Below are positions 8,370-17,753 of a stretch of DNA of 47,880 nt, in pieces. Within the stretch, counting starts at the first letter, position 1, and the number at the start of each line of letters is the position of its first letter. The position numbers and the translations under genes were made by a program. Below the pieces are notes generated by a model. It was not told where the DNA came from. It made no database searches and worked only from the letters and a program-made list of their open reading frames with translations. Source of the DNA: Halomonas sp. (lineage in GTDB: Bacteria > Pseudomonadota > Gammaproteobacteria > Pseudomonadales > Halomonadaceae); NCBI RefSeq assembly GCF_007692655.1, contig NZ_REBQ01000076.1:1-47880 (forward strand), given 5' to 3'.

Positions 8370-9029
8370 ATGAGTAGCCATGTGCCTCGGGTCGGCATGC
8401 TGGGTGGCACATTCGATCCTGTTCATTTAGGACATTTACGCAGTGCGGTGGAACTTTACGAAGCCTTAGCGTTAGATCAGTTACATATGATACCCGCTCA
8501 GCAACCGCCTTTGCGGGGGCAGCCTCAGGTGTCTGCCCAGCAGCGCTTAGCACTGTTGAGAGCCGGCATTGGGGAGACGCCAGGATTAATCTGCGATGAT
8601 CGAGAGCTGCGGCGTGAAGGGCCTTCGTATAGCGTAGACACGCTCATGGAGTTGCGGGCTGAATACGGGGATCAGGCGCGCTTAGTCATGGTGATTGGCT
8701 TTGACGCTTTCTTAAAGCTTACCCAGTGGCATCAGCCTGAGCGACTATTTACACTTGCCCACTTGGTGGTTATCGCTCGCCCGGGCTACAACGACCCTCT
8801 ACCTGCTTCATTAATGGAACTGGTTGAGACGCGTGCAGTCGATAGCGTAGAAAAGTTGATGCAGCGGCCCTGTGGGGGATATTTGACGCTGGAACTGCCA
8901 TCTCTTATGGCAATTTCTGCTACCTACATACGTGAGCGTCTTGAAGCAGGCAAAAGTGTCCGCTATTTGCTGCCAGAGCCAGTTGAACAGGCGATTGAGC
9001 ATTACGGACTTTATCAGCATCGCGAATAG
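8370..9029 (+). CDS. nadD: Nicotinate-nucleotide adenylyltransferase
   Basis: 219 residues. NadD transfers AMP from ATP to nicotinate mononucleotide, giving deamido-NAD in the cytoplasm. The nucleotidyltransferase signature GGTFDPVHLGHL spans residues 12-23, containing the HxGH motif (H19, H22), and the second signature ISATYIRERL lies near the C-terminus. GAGGTGG precedes the ATG by a few bases. It sits 40 bases after proA and before rsfS. The length and order match the Pseudomonas arrangement. Confidence 0.95.
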   Translation: MSSHVPRVGMLGGTFDPVHLGHLRSAVELYEALALDQLHMIPAQQPPLRGQPQVSAQQRLALLRAGIGETPGLICDDRELRREGPSYSVDTLMELRAEYGDQARLVMVIGFDAFLKLTQWHQPERLFTLAHLVVIARPGYNDPLPASLMELVETRAVDSVEKLMQRPCGGYLTLELPSLMAISATYIRERLEAGKSVRYLLPEPVEQAIEHYGLYQHRE

Positions 9030-9031
9030 CG

Positions 9032-9060
9032 CTGGCAGTCAGCAAAGAAGCCGTTACAAT
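9032..9060 (+). promoter_or_regulatory. Candidate sigma-70 promoter for rsfS-rlmH
   Basis: CTGGCA (9032-9037) and TACAAT (9055-9060) are separated by exactly 17 bases, giving 4/6 and 5/6 matches to the -35 and -10 consensus. The site lies in the short nadD-rsfS gap, about 48 bases before the rsfS ATG. Confidence 0.4.
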
Positions 9061-9107
9061 GGCCGGCTTTATTGACCGATTACCGAACGAGGTTGTCTTT
9101 AGGAGTC

Positions 9108-9494
9108 ATGCACATCGATAAATTGAAAAGCCTAGCGGTTGACGCGCTAGAAGAGCTCAAAGCACGTGACATTACGCAGTTAGATGTTGCCAAATTAACC
9201 GAGGTCACCGACCTCATGCTGATTGCCAGTGGAACCTCCACTCGGCATGTGGCGGCCATTGCGCAAAACGTAGTGGAAAAAGCCAAGGCTGCCGGCCTTG
9301 GGCCGTTAGGGGTTGAAGGCGGCGACAACGCCGATTGGGTGCTGGTCGACCTAGGCGATATCGTGGTGCATGTGATGATGCCTGAAGCTCGGGTACTGTA
9401 TGATCTGGAGCGGCTATGGGCTGACCTACCTAACGACTCTGGTGTCATTAAAGAAACACTTGAACGCTTTCATGAGCGGGCAAGCATGTCATGA
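9108..9494 (+). CDS. rsfS: Ribosomal silencing factor RsfS
   Basis: 128 residues of the Iojap/RsfS family, which binds ribosomal protein uL14 and blocks joining of the ribosomal subunits when nutrients are scarce. Typical segments are the N-terminal DALEELKARDI helix, the DLMLIASGTSTRHV strand-turn, GVEGGDNADWVLVDLGDIVVHVM, and the ARVLYDLERLW C-terminus. The ATG at 9108 is favoured by AGGAG directly upstream; an in-frame TTG at 9072 is an unlikely start. It overlaps rlmH by four bases (ATGA), so the two are translationally coupled. Confidence 0.95.
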   Translation: MHIDKLKSLAVDALEELKARDITQLDVAKLTEVTDLMLIASGTSTRHVAAIAQNVVEKAKAAGLGPLGVEGGDNADWVLVDLGDIVVHVMMPEARVLYDLERLWADLPNDSGVIKETLERFHERASMS

Positions 9495-9958
9495 AAATTA
9501 GGCTGTTAGCGGTGGGCACCAAAATGCCTGCCTGGGTAGAAGAGGGTGTCGAAACCTACCGCAAACGGCTGCCTAAAGATTTTCATCTCGATATAGAAGA
9601 GATTCCGCTCGGTCAACGGGGCAAGAATGCAGATATCGTTAAGGCGCGGGCTCTCGAGGCTCAGCGTATTCGCGATAAGCTGCGTGGCGACGAATATATC
9701 GTGGCGCTAGAAGTTAAAGGTAAACCCTGGACAACCGAGCATCTTGCCCAAGAGGCTGAGGCCTGGCGGATGACGGGTCGGGATATTGTGTTATTGGTGG
9801 GGGGGCCAGATGGCCTTGAACCATCTCTTTCAGCGATGGCTGAAAAAACGTGGTCACTTTCTCCACTGACACTGCCGCATCCTCTGGTGCGCATTATCCT
9901 GGCCGAACAACTCTATCGAGCCTGGACATTGCTGGTGGGTCATCCTTATCACCGTTAA
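9491..9958 (+). CDS. rlmH: 23S rRNA (pseudouridine1915-N3)-methyltransferase
   Basis: 155 residues of the SPOUT family. RlmH methylates N3 of pseudouridine 1915 in helix 69 of 23S rRNA on the assembled 70S ribosome. The start MKIRLLAVGTKMP, the LLVGGPDGLEP knot motif and the C-terminal LAEQLYRAWTLLVGHPYHR are hallmarks of the family, and the length is standard. It overlaps the end of rsfS; both act on the ribosome. Confidence 0.96.
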   Translation: MKIRLLAVGTKMPAWVEEGVETYRKRLPKDFHLDIEEIPLGQRGKNADIVKARALEAQRIRDKLRGDEYIVALEVKGKPWTTEHLAQEAEAWRMTGRDIVLLVGGPDGLEPSLSAMAEKTWSLSPLTLPHPLVRIILAEQLYRAWTLLVGHPYHR

Positions 9959-10030
9959 TGGCTGAAAGGTGAGCAATCACATTTCATTGCCTGCTGCGTT
10001 CATTATTTTGTTTTGAGAGTCACCGTTGCC

Positions 10031-11938
10031 ATGCTCAAGCGCCCAAATACGCTAAAAAATTCCGAGCAAGAACTGCGTATTTTTCGTGTTAGAGCACTAC
10101 TTGCAGTGTTATTGGTGATGACGCTCGCAAGCTTACTAATGGGGCGCTTGATCTATTTGCAAGTGGTCCAGCACGATTTATACAGCACCCGATCTGAAAA
10201 TAACCGTGTCAGGGTTGAGCCACTGCCTCCCAATCGTGGATTGATTTATGACCGTAACGGCGTGCTGCTAGCCGAAAATCGGCCTACCTATAATTTGACC
10301 CTTGTCCGTGAACGCGTCGATAACCTGGATGAAACCTTAGCCTTGTTGGTGGAGCTGCTTGAGCTGCCTGAAGAAGAGATTGAGGCGTTCAATGTGCGTT
10401 CCCGGCAACGTCAGCGGCCATTTCAACCAGCGCTTCTTACCAGCGATCTTAATGAAGACCAAATCGCTCGGCTCGCGGTCAACCGCCATCGTTTGCCGGG
10501 GGTGGAAGTCGAGGCTCAGCCGCTGCGTTTTTATCCGGATGCAGAAGTAATGGCCCATGCATTAGGCTATGTGGGACGAATTAATGCTGAAGAGATGCAG
10601 ACCCTGGACGCTGGCCGTTACGCAGGTACGCACTTTATCGGCAAAACCGGGATTGAACGCTTTTACGAAGAAGAGCTGCACGGTCAAGCCGGCTTGCGTA
10701 AAGTCGAAACCAATGCCCGTGGACGGGTATTGAGAGAGCTAGGTAGAACCGACCCGGTGCCCGGTAAAAACGTGACGTTGACGCTGGATAGGTCGCTGCA
10801 AATGCTAGCCTATGAGTTGCTGGATGGTCGGCGTGGTTCAATCGTGGCGGTTGTGCCGGACACCGGCGAGATACTTGCGATGGTATCGACCCCGGGGTTT
10901 GATAGTAACCAGTTTGTGACCGGGATCGACGTTGCTTCTTACCGAGCGTTGCAGGAAGACCTTGATCTGCCACTATTTAACCGAGCAATTCGCGGCCACT
11001 ACCCACCGGGTTCAACGATTAAACCCTTTTTAGCCTTGGCAGGTCTTGTGGAGGGTGTCATCACTCCTGATAGCACCATCAATGACCCTGGCTTCTATCA
11101 GCTACCTAACGACTCTCGCCGCTACCGTAACTGGTTGCGCTGGGGGCATGGTCGCGTGGATATGGAGCGCTCCATTGCAGTCTCCAATAACACCTACTAC
11201 TACACCCTTGCACATGATTTAGGCATTGATAACTTACACGAACAGATGAGTAACTTTGGTTTTGGTAAGCGCGTTGCCCATGACGTCCAGGGGGAGAGCA
11301 CGGCATTGATGCCATCGCGTGATTGGAAGCGCGGCCGTTTTAACCAGCCTTGGTACCCTGGCGAAACGCTATCGGTAGGCATTGGGCAGGGGTACTGGCA
11401 AGTTACCCCGCTACAGCTGGCGAGTGCCACAGCAGCGCTAGCGAATCGTGGTCATTGGGTCAAACCCCGGCTGGCCCACCAGATTGGTGATACCCCCGTT
11501 CCACGTGATTTACCGGATACGTTAGACGATATCGTACTGGCCAATGAAGGCTGGTGGGATCGCGTATTCAGTGGCATGGAGAAGGTGATGACTGGCCATG
11601 AAGGAACCGCTCGCCGTACAGGGGTGGGCCTTGAATATCGTATGGGCGGGAAGTCGGGTACCGCTCAGGTTTTTTCACTGGGACAGGACCAGCGTTATAA
11701 CGCCGATGAACTGGCTGAGCGGCTACGAGATCATGCCCTGTTTATGGCGTTTGCACCGCTAGAAAACCCCCAAATTGCGGTGTCTGTCATTGTCGAAAAT
11801 GCCGGTGGTGGCAGTACCCACGCTGCTCATTTGGCCCGCGCTATGACGGATGCTTGGCTACTGAAGGAAGAAGCGCCAGATGTAGAAGATGTGCGCGGTG
11901 TGCTAGAGCAAGATAATGCCAACGTGGAGGGCAACTAA
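10031..11938 (+). CDS. mrdA: Peptidoglycan D,D-transpeptidase PBP2 (elongasome)
   Basis: 635 residues. PBP2 crosslinks lateral-wall peptidoglycan with RodA in the rod-shape complex. It has one N-terminal membrane anchor (about residues 18-42), then the pedestal/dimerisation domain beginning RVEPLPPNRGLIYDRNG, and a C-terminal transpeptidase domain with S328-TI-K331 (SxxK, in PPGSTIKPF), an SNN motif in AVSNNTYYY, and KSGT in GGKSGTAQVF. ATG at 10031 is preferred, with GAGAG upstream; an in-frame TTG at 10013 would add six residues. It is followed after three bases by rodA, as in most proteobacteria. Confidence 0.95.
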   Translation: MLKRPNTLKNSEQELRIFRVRALLAVLLVMTLASLLMGRLIYLQVVQHDLYSTRSENNRVRVEPLPPNRGLIYDRNGVLLAENRPTYNLTLVRERVDNLDETLALLVELLELPEEEIEAFNVRSRQRQRPFQPALLTSDLNEDQIARLAVNRHRLPGVEVEAQPLRFYPDAEVMAHALGYVGRINAEEMQTLDAGRYAGTHFIGKTGIERFYEEELHGQAGLRKVETNARGRVLRELGRTDPVPGKNVTLTLDRSLQMLAYELLDGRRGSIVAVVPDTGEILAMVSTPGFDSNQFVTGIDVASYRALQEDLDLPLFNRAIRGHYPPGSTIKPFLALAGLVEGVITPDSTINDPGFYQLPNDSRRYRNWLRWGHGRVDMERSIAVSNNTYYYTLAHDLGIDNLHEQMSNFGFGKRVAHDVQGESTALMPSRDWKRGRFNQPWYPGETLSVGIGQGYWQVTPLQLASATAALANRGHWVKPRLAHQIGDTPVPRDLPDTLDDIVLANEGWWDRVFSGMEKVMTGHEGTARRTGVGLEYRMGGKSGTAQVFSLGQDQRYNADELAERLRDHALFMAFAPLENPQIAVSVIVENAGGGSTHAAHLARAMTDAWLLKEEAPDVEDVRGVLEQDNANVEGN

Positions 11939-11941
11939 GCC

Positions 11942-13102
11942 ATGCCTTGGCATTTTATAGCCCGTTCGATGCGTGGCTACCCTGTACGCCCGCCTGATAG
12001 TGGTATCGCTCGCCGCAAAAGCATCTGGGAGCGAATTCATATTGACCCCTGGCTGCTCGGTTTGTTACTGGTACTGATGAGCAGCGGTTTAATTGTCCTC
12101 TACAGCGCTTCCGGCCAATCAATTGATGCGGTTATCGCTCAGAGCGTGCGCTTTTGTATAGCGCTTGTGGGTATGGTGATCATCGCCCAATTTACACCCT
12201 CCACCTTTTTACGCTGGGCACCGCTTGCCTATTTGTTTGGCGTTGCGATGTTAGTGGCCGTTGAGCTGGTGGGCGATGTAGGTATGGGGGCCAAGCGCTG
12301 GCTGGTTATCCCCGGTGTCATCCGCTTTCAGCCCTCAGAAATGATGAAACTGGCGGCTCCCTTGATGGTGGCCGCCTATCTTAATCGCTGCGAATTGCCA
12401 CCTCGACTGCGCGATATAGCCGTTTGCGCGGTCATTATTGGCGTGCCGGTTGTGCTTACTGCCATTCAGCCGGACTTGGGCACCTCGCTACTCATCTCCA
12501 GTGCAGCCATCATTGTGGTGCTTTTAGCGGGATTGTCATGGAAGTTAATAGGGTTTATTTGTGTGCTGGGCGCGGCGGCGATTCCAACGCTGTGGGTAAA
12601 TATGCACAACTACCAGCGCCAACGGGTATTGACGTTTTTGAACCCTGAAAGCGACCCTTTGGGTTCAGGGTGGAACATTATTCAATCTACTACCGCGATT
12701 GGCAGCGGAGGCCTATGGGGCAAAGGTTGGCTTGAAGGCACTCAGTCCCAGTTGGAGTTTCTGCCTGAGCGCCATACCGACTTCATTATTGCCGTGCTGG
12801 GGGAAGAGTTTGGCTTAGTGGGCATGCTATCGCTGCTGTGTCTCTACCTCTTGATTGTAAGCCGTGGAATTTGGATGGCGAGCGCCGCTCAAGACACCTT
12901 TGGGCGCTTGGTCGCAGGCAGTATCATTTTAACGTTTTTTATCTATGTCTTTGTCAATATGGGCATGGTGAGCGGCATTTTGCCGGTGGTTGGCGTACCG
13001 CTGCCGTTAGTCAGTTATGGGGGCACCTCAAGCGTGACCTTGCTGGCCGGTTTCGGTATTCTCATGTCGATACATGCCCATCGGCGGCTGCTTTCGCGCT
13101 AA
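11942..13102 (+). CDS. mrdB: Peptidoglycan glycosyltransferase RodA
   Basis: 386 residues, a SEDS-family polytopic membrane protein with about ten hydrophobic segments. RodA polymerises lipid II glycan strands together with PBP2. SEDS marks include RFQPSEMMKLAAPL, the large loop with LNPESDPLGSGWNIIQS, LPERHTDFIIAVLGEEFG, and VPLPLVSYGGTSSVT near the end. The N-terminus carries a slightly longer cytoplasmic lead (about 35 residues) before the first membrane segment. It lies three bases after mrdA, consistent with one transcript. Confidence 0.95.
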   Translation: MPWHFIARSMRGYPVRPPDSGIARRKSIWERIHIDPWLLGLLLVLMSSGLIVLYSASGQSIDAVIAQSVRFCIALVGMVIIAQFTPSTFLRWAPLAYLFGVAMLVAVELVGDVGMGAKRWLVIPGVIRFQPSEMMKLAAPLMVAAYLNRCELPPRLRDIAVCAVIIGVPVVLTAIQPDLGTSLLISSAAIIVVLLAGLSWKLIGFICVLGAAAIPTLWVNMHNYQRQRVLTFLNPESDPLGSGWNIIQSTTAIGSGGLWGKGWLEGTQSQLEFLPERHTDFIIAVLGEEFGLVGMLSLLCLYLLIVSRGIWMASAAQDTFGRLVAGSIILTFFIYVFVNMGMVSGILPVVGVPLPLVSYGGTSSVTLLAGFGILMSIHAHRRLLSR

Positions 13103-13237
13103 AGCAAACTTGCCCATTTGGCATCAGCGAATCGCCCGGTATCCGTGCCTTCGCGAAGTGCCCTTGGGGATAGAGACCTTAGGAATGGATGGTTCTAGAG
13201 AGAAAAATTCTAGAATTAATAGCTCAGGAGTGGAGAA

Positions 13238-14278
13238 ATGAACAAGGTCCAAAGGAAGGCAAGCTGCTGTTTACTAGCAGCACTGATGTGCTGGGCAGTG
13301 CCTGCATTTTCCGCTGATGAGACTTCTCAACAGCACTTTTCTCCACTGCAGAACGCTGATACCAAAGCGCTGATGGATGAATTGGTGGAGCAGGGAATGC
13401 CTGAGGAGTGGCTGATCGACACTTTAGGGCAAGCTAGCTTTACGCAAGGGGTGTTAGATGCCATGGAAGGGGCCGCTGAGCGGCGTCTACAGTGGCATGA
13501 GTATCGCGCTATTTTTATGACCGATCAGCGTGTCGAGGAGGGTGTTGAATTTATGCAGGCACATGCAGACACCCTGCATCGAGCCCAGTCTACTTACGGG
13601 GTGCCGGCTGAAATCATTACCGCTATTATTGGCGTCGAAACCTACTACGGGCGTCACAAAGGCCAGCACCGTGTACTTGATTCGCTGGCTACTCTGGCAT
13701 TTCATCACCCGGTAAGAGGCGGTTTTTTTCGCGGCGAGCTTGCCGCATTTTTGCGCATCGCCTATGAGCAGCAGGTAGACCCCACTGAGTTGCGTGGTTC
13801 CTATGCCGGGGCAATGGGATATCCCCAGTTTATTCCTACCAGCTATCAGGCCTATGCGGTTGATTTTGATGACGATGGGATTCGTGATCTGTGGGAGAAT
13901 CCAGTGGATGCCATCGGCAGCGTAGCGAACTATTTTGCTGAGCATGGCTGGAAACCTGACGCCGCTATTTATCATCAGGCGACGGGTCCTGAGCAATTGC
14001 CAGAAGGGCTTTTCAACGAGCTCTCTTTCAATCAGACGTCTACACCTACTGTCACGGCTGCACAGCTTGCCGAGCATGGGGTTGAAGCCACTGAGCCATT
14101 AGACGATGAATTAAGGGTAGTTCCATTAGCGCTTGAATTTGCCGATGGTGAGACCCGTTACCGGATTGGCGAGTTTAATTTTTATGTCATTACTCGCTAT
14201 AACCATAGCCATCTCTATGCCATGGCCGTTGCGGAATTGGCGGAAGCGATTGCTGAGCAGTATGAGGAAGAAGCATGA
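13238..14278 (+). CDS. mltB: Membrane-bound lytic murein transglycosylase B
   Basis: 346 residues with an N-terminal signal peptide (hydrophobic core about residues 11-24, likely cleavage after AFSA). MltB cleaves the MurNAc-GlcNAc bond of peptidoglycan forming 1,6-anhydro ends. The catalytic glutamate is in IIGVETYYGRHKG; GAMGYPQFIPTSYQAYAVDFDDDG and the WENPVDAIGSVANYFAEHGW segment match the Slt35 family. There is no clean lipobox, so it may be soluble periplasmic rather than a lipoprotein. A GGAGTGGAG run precedes the ATG. It overlaps rlpA by four bases. Confidence 0.93.
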   Translation: MNKVQRKASCCLLAALMCWAVPAFSADETSQQHFSPLQNADTKALMDELVEQGMPEEWLIDTLGQASFTQGVLDAMEGAAERRLQWHEYRAIFMTDQRVEEGVEFMQAHADTLHRAQSTYGVPAEIITAIIGVETYYGRHKGQHRVLDSLATLAFHHPVRGGFFRGELAAFLRIAYEQQVDPTELRGSYAGAMGYPQFIPTSYQAYAVDFDDDGIRDLWENPVDAIGSVANYFAEHGWKPDAAIYHQATGPEQLPEGLFNELSFNQTSTPTVTAAQLAEHGVEATEPLDDELRVVPLALEFADGETRYRIGEFNFYVITRYNHSHLYAMAVAELAEAIAEQYEEEA

Positions 14279-15303
14279 GGACTCTGACAACAATCCGGCT
14301 GACAAGGACCCGGCTTACAAGAATGCAGAGGGCGGGTGGCTTAATTACTTTGTTAGCGTTGATTAGTGGTTGTGCCAGTAATGAAACACAGCGCAGTGAG
14401 GCTCCCAGCAGCACTCAACAAACCACAACACCACCTGCCTCAACGGCAGCGAGCACGAGTGGTGGCCGGTATGCCATGAGTGGGGATGCCTACCCCCTTG
14501 AGCCACCGGATGTTACCAAAGTGCCCGATGCAGAGCCTCGAGTTGAGCCGCTTTCCCGGGGCGGCAATCGCTCAACCTATGAAGTGTGGGGACAAACGTA
14601 CCACGTGTTGCCGGATGCCTCGGGCTACGCAAAGCGTGGTACCGCCTCTTGGTACGGTGAAAAATTTCACGGCTACGCCACCTCAAACGGTGAAATCTAC
14701 GACATGTATAAAATGTCGGCAGCACACCGTTCGCTACCGCTGCCTACCTATGCTCGAGTAACCAGTTTGGATAATGGTCAGTCGGTCATTGTAAGAGTGA
14801 ATGATCGGGGCCCTTTCCATAGTGATCGGGAAATTGATCTTTCTTACGCTGCGGCTGCGCGCTTAGGTTTCCTTGATGACGGAACGGGGCCTGTCAAAGT
14901 CGAGGCGATTGATCCGGAGCGCTGGCTTGCCGAGCGTGGCAGAGGCTCGAGTGCGCCTTCAGAGGCGCCACGACAAACGTCGGTAGCGAGTACAGACTCA
15001 TCCTCGTCCAGGCCAGCTCCGCAACAGTCTGCGTCAGCATCGTCCGCCCCTGTTCAAGCGTCAGCGGCGCAGGCGGTGGCCTCAAGTGATGCCATGTATT
15101 TGCAAATTGCCGCGTTAGGAAATTCCGAAGGGGCGCAGCAGTTACAGCAGCGTTTGGAAGGTGAGCAGCCGCATTCCGTGCGTATAATGAATGATGCTGA
15201 TGTATACCGTGTTCAAGTGGGTCCCATTGCGCCAGCGCAAGAGTCTCAAGCACGTGAAGCGCTTCGCCAAGCGGGCTTCCCCCAAGTCTTTGTTGTGCGA
15301 TAA
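14275..15303 (+). CDS. rlpA: Septal ring lytic transglycosylase RlpA, lipoprotein with SPOR domain
   Basis: 342 residues. A lipoprotein signal ends with the lipobox ISGC (Cys33). The double-psi beta-barrel domain (GTASWYGEKFHGYATSNGE through RVNDRGPFHSDREIDLS) carries the catalytic acidic residues. A low-complexity Ser/Ala/Pro linker follows, then a C-terminal SPOR domain (about residues 270-342) that binds denuded glycan at the septum. In Pseudomonas RlpA cleaves such naked glycan. The start ATG overlaps the mltB stop (ATGA); the N-terminal lead before the hydrophobic core is unusually Thr/Arg-rich. It lies between mltB and dacA as in Pseudomonas. Confidence 0.94.
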   Translation: MRTLTTIRLTRTRLTRMQRAGGLITLLALISGCASNETQRSEAPSSTQQTTTPPASTAASTSGGRYAMSGDAYPLEPPDVTKVPDAEPRVEPLSRGGNRSTYEVWGQTYHVLPDASGYAKRGTASWYGEKFHGYATSNGEIYDMYKMSAAHRSLPLPTYARVTSLDNGQSVIVRVNDRGPFHSDREIDLSYAAAARLGFLDDGTGPVKVEAIDPERWLAERGRGSSAPSEAPRQTSVASTDSSSSRPAPQQSASASSAPVQASAAQAVASSDAMYLQIAALGNSEGAQQLQQRLEGEQPHSVRIMNDADVYRVQVGPIAPAQESQAREALRQAGFPQVFVVR

Positions 15304-15388
15304 TTCATACCCATGTTATTTCATGTGGCGCGGTTTTCCGCGCCGCTACTTTTTGCAAGCAAGCTTTCAAGTAAGTGAGACTGATGTT

Positions 15389-16603
15389 ATGAACGTGTTT
15401 ACCTCCGTTAGCCGCTCCGCACGGCTGTGCCTTTTTGTTGCCATGGCAACCGTTACCTTGCCTGCCATAGCTCAGCCGGCTCCTCAGCCCGTCGTTCCTC
15501 AGCCGCAAACCATTATTCCGGCTGCGCCTCAGCTAGCGGCAAGTTCATGGATACTTATGGATGCGCATAGCGGCCGGGTACTGGCGGAGCATAATGCAGA
15601 TGAGCGTCTGCCGCCGGCAAGTCTTACTAAACTGATGACCGCTTATCTGGTTGAGCGCGAACTTGATCGTGGCACCATTAACCTTAGCGATATGATCAAT
15701 ATTAGTGAGAATGCCTGGCGTACCGGCGGCTCAAAAATGTTCATCGAGGTTGGCGATCAAGTCTCGGTCGATGATTTGCTGCACGGCATCATCATTGTGT
15801 CTGGCAACGATGCCAGCGTGGCGATCGCCGAGCATTTGGCGGGCGGTGAGGCGCCGTTTGCTGATCTGATGAACCAGCACGCGACGCGGCTGGGCATGCA
15901 TAACACGAACTTCCAAAATGCTACCGGCTTACCGGGCGATAACCACTATTCAACTGCGCGTGATATGGCGTTGTTATCGCAATACATTATTAATGATTAC
16001 CCCGAGCATTACGCTATCTACTCCCAGCGCACCTTCTCTTTTGCCGGTATCGACCAGCCCAACCGCAACCGTTTGCTGTGGCGTGACCCAACGGTTGATG
16101 GGCTTAAGACTGGCTGGACAACCGAAGCTGGTTACGGGCTCGTTGCTTCAGCCAAGCGCGACGACATGCGCTTGGTGTCAGTGGTAATGGGGACAAGTTC
16201 AGAAGAGGCACGCGCTCAGGAGACACAAAAGCTGCTTAGCTATGGTTTCCGTTTTTATGAAACCACCAAACTGTATGAGCGAGGAGCCGTGTTGGCAACC
16301 CCTCGTGTTTGGGGCGGCGATATTAACCAATTGCGCGTCGGTGTCGATGAAGAGGTCTTTATGACCCTGCCGCGTAATCGAAATGAAGAGCTGCGCGCAC
16401 GTTTGAACATTGACTCGGATCTTCAGGCACCAATTGCAGTGGGTGACGAGATTGGCACCCTGGAAGTGCATTTGGGGGACGAGGTAGTAGGCGAGCGTCG
16501 TTTAGTGGCATTGGAAAGTGTTGAAGAGGGCGGCTTGTTTAAGCGTTTGTTTGATCAAGTGCGGCGCTTCTTTAGCGGTTTGATTAGCAACTTTACGGAT
16601 TAA
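15389..16603 (+). CDS. dacA: D-alanyl-D-alanine carboxypeptidase (PBP5/6 type)
   Basis: 404 residues, a serine D,D-carboxypeptidase that trims the terminal D-Ala of pentapeptides, limiting crosslinking. A signal peptide ends near AIAQP. Active-site motifs are S78-LT-K81, S138-G-N140 and K240-T-G242. A C-terminal PBP5 beta-domain follows, and the last ~20 residues form an amphipathic helix (LFKRLFDQVRRFFSGLI) for membrane attachment. The ATG at 15389 begins the signal peptide; the frame is open further upstream, overlapping rlpA, but without signal-peptide logic. Confidence 0.94.
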   Translation: MNVFTSVSRSARLCLFVAMATVTLPAIAQPAPQPVVPQPQTIIPAAPQLAASSWILMDAHSGRVLAEHNADERLPPASLTKLMTAYLVERELDRGTINLSDMINISENAWRTGGSKMFIEVGDQVSVDDLLHGIIIVSGNDASVAIAEHLAGGEAPFADLMNQHATRLGMHNTNFQNATGLPGDNHYSTARDMALLSQYIINDYPEHYAIYSQRTFSFAGIDQPNRNRLLWRDPTVDGLKTGWTTEAGYGLVASAKRDDMRLVSVVMGTSSEEARAQETQKLLSYGFRFYETTKLYERGAVLATPRVWGGDINQLRVGVDEEVFMTLPRNRNEELRARLNIDSDLQAPIAVGDEIGTLEVHLGDEVVGERRLVALESVEEGGLFKRLFDQVRRFFSGLISNFTD

Positions 16604-16692
16604 GCGATCAGTTAATAGGGTTGTTGATTGGCTTATTAATTGCTCAGCGTTCTATGGGTACTCAGTTTGATATTGGAGAGAGCGAGCTTGCT

Positions 16693-17007
16693 ATGAAAAA
16701 AAGCGCTCCGAAAAAGGGCTTGCGCGACTTGCGCCAACCGGCGGCTCAAGAGCCGCCCAAAATCACCTTTCCCTGTGATTACTCGTTAAAAATTGTTGGT
16801 GATGCCGCCGAGGATTTTCCCGCAAGCGTTTGCCAAGTGATTGTGCGTCATGCCGCGGATTTTGATGCAACGACTATGCAGGTAGTTGATAGCCGTAACG
16901 GTCGCTATCAATCGGTGCGGGTGATGATTCGGGCCACTGGAGAGCAGCAAATTAAAGAGCTATTTGAAGATCTCAAAGCCACGGGCCGTGTCCATATGGT
17001 GGTATAA
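16693..17007 (+). CDS. ybeD: DUF493 / YbeD family protein
   Basis: About 104 residues of the YbeD (DUF493) family, with an ACT-like alpha/beta fold. [13 protein letters not shown], the [12 protein letters not shown] helix, [18 protein letters not shown] and a valine-rich end are typical. Its biochemical role is not established; the conserved position between dacA and lipB suggests a link to lipoate or envelope metabolism. The frame extends upstream to 16621, but the ATG at 16693, preceded by GGAGAG, matches the family length. It ends two bases before lipB. Confidence 0.9.
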   Translation: MKKSAPKKGLRDLRQPAAQEPPKITFPCDYSLKIVGDAAEDFPASVCQVIVRHAADFDATTMQVVDSRNGRYQSVRVMIRATGEQQIKELFEDLKATGRVHMVV

Positions 17008-17009
17008 GC

Positions 17010-17675
17010 GTGGATGCCACAGCGCCAATAGCGTTTTATGATCTGGGGCGTCAAGCGTATTTGCCGGTATGGGAGGCAATGCGTGCGTTAACAGATTCGC
17101 GGGATTCTGAGACGCCAGATCAATTCTGGTTAGTGGAACACGACCCAGTGTTTACTCAGGGGCAGGCGGGTAAGCCCGAGCATTTACTGATGCCTGGAGA
17201 TATCCCGATCGTGCATACTGATCGGGGTGGTCAGGTCACCTATCATGGTCCTGGGCAGGTGGTGCTGTATCCTCTGCTGGATGTACGGCGCAGCCATATT
17301 GGTGTGCGTGACCTGGTGACTGCGTTGGAAAACGCAGTCATCGATGTATTAGGTAGCTATGGTGTCAGCGCCCGTGCCAGGCCCGATGCGCCGGGAGTGT
17401 ACGTAACCACTGAGGCAGGCGAGGCTAAGATCGCATCGCTGGGTTTACGCATTCGGAGGGGGGCAAGCTTTCACGGCGTGGCGCTGAATGTGGATGGTGA
17501 TCTAAGCCCTTTTTTGCGCATCAACCCTTGCGGTTATGCCGGGATGCCCATGGCAAGGCTGGCTGACCTGGTTGAGCTGCCAAGCAATCATCGCGTCGGA
17601 GAGCAGTTGGCCAAGGCCCTTGCCGCCATGCTAAATCGCCAGCTGCTACCTCAAAATAACTCTTCGCCGCTATAG
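17010..17675 (+). CDS. lipB: Octanoyl-[ACP]:protein N-octanoyltransferase LipB
   Basis: 221 residues. LipB moves an octanoyl group from acyl-carrier protein to the lipoyl domains of 2-oxoacid dehydrogenases and the glycine cleavage H protein. The [17 protein letters not shown] motif, the lysine in [14 protein letters not shown], and the cysteine in INPCGYAGM are the family active-site elements. It starts with GTG just after the ybeD stop. lipA, the next enzyme in the pathway, lies convergently 78 bases away. Confidence 0.95.
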   Translation: MDATAPIAFYDLGRQAYLPVWEAMRALTDSRDSETPDQFWLVEHDPVFTQGQAGKPEHLLMPGDIPIVHTDRGGQVTYHGPGQVVLYPLLDVRRSHIGVRDLVTALENAVIDVLGSYGVSARARPDAPGVYVTTEAGEAKIASLGLRIRRGASFHGVALNVDGDLSPFLRINPCGYAGMPMARLADLVELPSNHRVGEQLAKALAAMLNRQLLPQNNSSPL

Positions 17676-17753
17676 ATGGCCATGTGCTTCATCCATAGCG
17701 GCTGCCTTGCAGGGTTAATTTCTTAGAAAGGCATAAGGTTAAAAAGAGTAAAT

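Noticed and set aside
13487..14077. 196-codon minus-strand frame opposite mltB
   Set aside because: It lies wholly within a confident mltB gene, with no recognisable domain.
15191..15388. Long N-terminal extension of DacA overlapping rlpA
   Set aside because: A normal signal peptide begins at 15389, and the upstream part is rlpA sequence read in another frame.
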